Made by a program: the position numbers and the translations under genes
The notes under the pieces: model-generated
What the model saw: only the letters and a program-made list of their open reading frames with translations
Told to the model about the DNA's origin: nothing
The model's database searches: none
NCBI GenBank assembly: GCA_031368465.1
Contig: JANMNT010000129.1
Span: 1 to 14,268 of the forward strand
Reading direction: 5' to 3'
DNA length: 14,268 nt
Source: UKL13-2 sp031368465
Lineage (GTDB): Bacteria > Pseudomonadota > Gammaproteobacteria > Burkholderiales > Usitatibacteraceae
Part shown: piece after piece, positions 14,162-14,268 of the stretch
Numbering within the stretch: position 1 is the stretch's first letter
Layout of the letters: the number at the start of each line of letters is the position of its first letter

Positions 14162-14268
14162 TCAATAAATGGGTGGTTCGGGCGTTGCAGCATTGCCCAT
14201 CAAGAAATCAAAATCGCAGCCCTGATTAGCCTGCGTGGTGTGATCAACATAAAGTCGTGTAAACCCAC
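14162..14268 (-). CDS. C-terminal end of an IlvD/Edd-family sugar-acid dehydratase, 5' part outside window
   Basis: The last 34 codons of a gene entering from the right edge. The tail reads RLYVDHTTQANQGCDFDFL followed by a short MGNAATPEPPIY end. The pattern RLY-x5-QA-x-x-G-x-DFDFL is the hallmark C-terminus of IlvD/Edd dehydratases (dihydroxyacid, arabonate, xylonate and 6-phosphogluconate dehydratases), though the final residues differ from the usual RHSH-like ending. It stops with TGA seven bases before the aldolase ATG and shares the aldolase ribosome site. It would supply the missing dehydration of the aldonic acid to the 2-keto-3-deoxy acid. Only a short piece is visible, so the family call is by motif memory and the substrate is inferred from context. 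Confidence 0.6.
   Translation of the reverse strand, partial: GFTRLYVDHTTQANQGCDFDFLMGNAATPEPPIY

Noticed and set aside
14155..14193. Aldolase start at ATG 14193
   Set aside because: It would overlap the dehydratase coding tail; ATG 14154 has a proper GAGG site five bases upstream.

Overview
The window looks like the chromosome of a pseudomonad-type (Pseudomonadota) bacterium, probably beta- or gammaproteobacterial. The base composition is moderately GC-rich, the genes are packed with stop/start overlaps, and the families are typical of that phylum. The genus cannot be fixed from the sequence. There is no mobile element, rRNA, tRNA or CRISPR array, and no gene-free stretch longer than about 210 bases.

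Left block (1-3154, minus strand): an operon read suyA > suyB > slcC > comC (comC runs off the left edge). The set matches the known 3-sulfolactate degradation genes: a two-subunit UxaA-family sulfo-lyase that splits (R)-sulfolactate into pyruvate and sulfite, plus two dehydrogenases of opposite stereospecificity that together turn (S)-sulfolactate into the (R) form through sulfopyruvate. A divergent GntR/HutC-type regulator (suyR-like, 3367-4143, plus strand) shares the promoter region, which holds two outward-facing TTGACA boxes around a 13-bp inverted repeat.

Right block (4159-14268, minus strand, ending tail to tail with suyR): one long, mostly overlapping operon. In transcription order it holds the last 34 codons of an IlvD/Edd-type sugar-acid dehydratase, a HpcH/HpaI-type 2-keto-3-deoxy-acid aldolase, a complete CUT1 sugar ABC transporter (ATPase, binding protein, two permeases), a GH31 alpha-glycosidase, an aldose mutarotase, an SMP-30-type sugar lactonase and an SDR sugar dehydrogenase. 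This is a full non-phosphorylated Entner-Doudoroff route: import glycoside, hydrolyse, mutarotate, oxidise, open the lactone, dehydrate, cleave to pyruvate plus an aldehyde.

Reading both blocks together, the best hypothesis is complete sulfoquinovose (or sulfoquinovosyl glycerol) breakdown: a sulfo-Entner-Doudoroff block yielding sulfolactaldehyde and then (S)-sulfolactate, next to a block that epimerises and desulfonates it. A sulfolactaldehyde dehydrogenase and sulfite-handling genes are not in the window. The main rival is an ordinary pentose/hexose pathway (for example xylose, Dahms type) sitting beside an unrelated sulfolactate operon. The GH31 catalytic motif is closer to YicI-type enzymes than to the sulfoquinovosidase YihQ, so the sugar is not settled by sequence alone.
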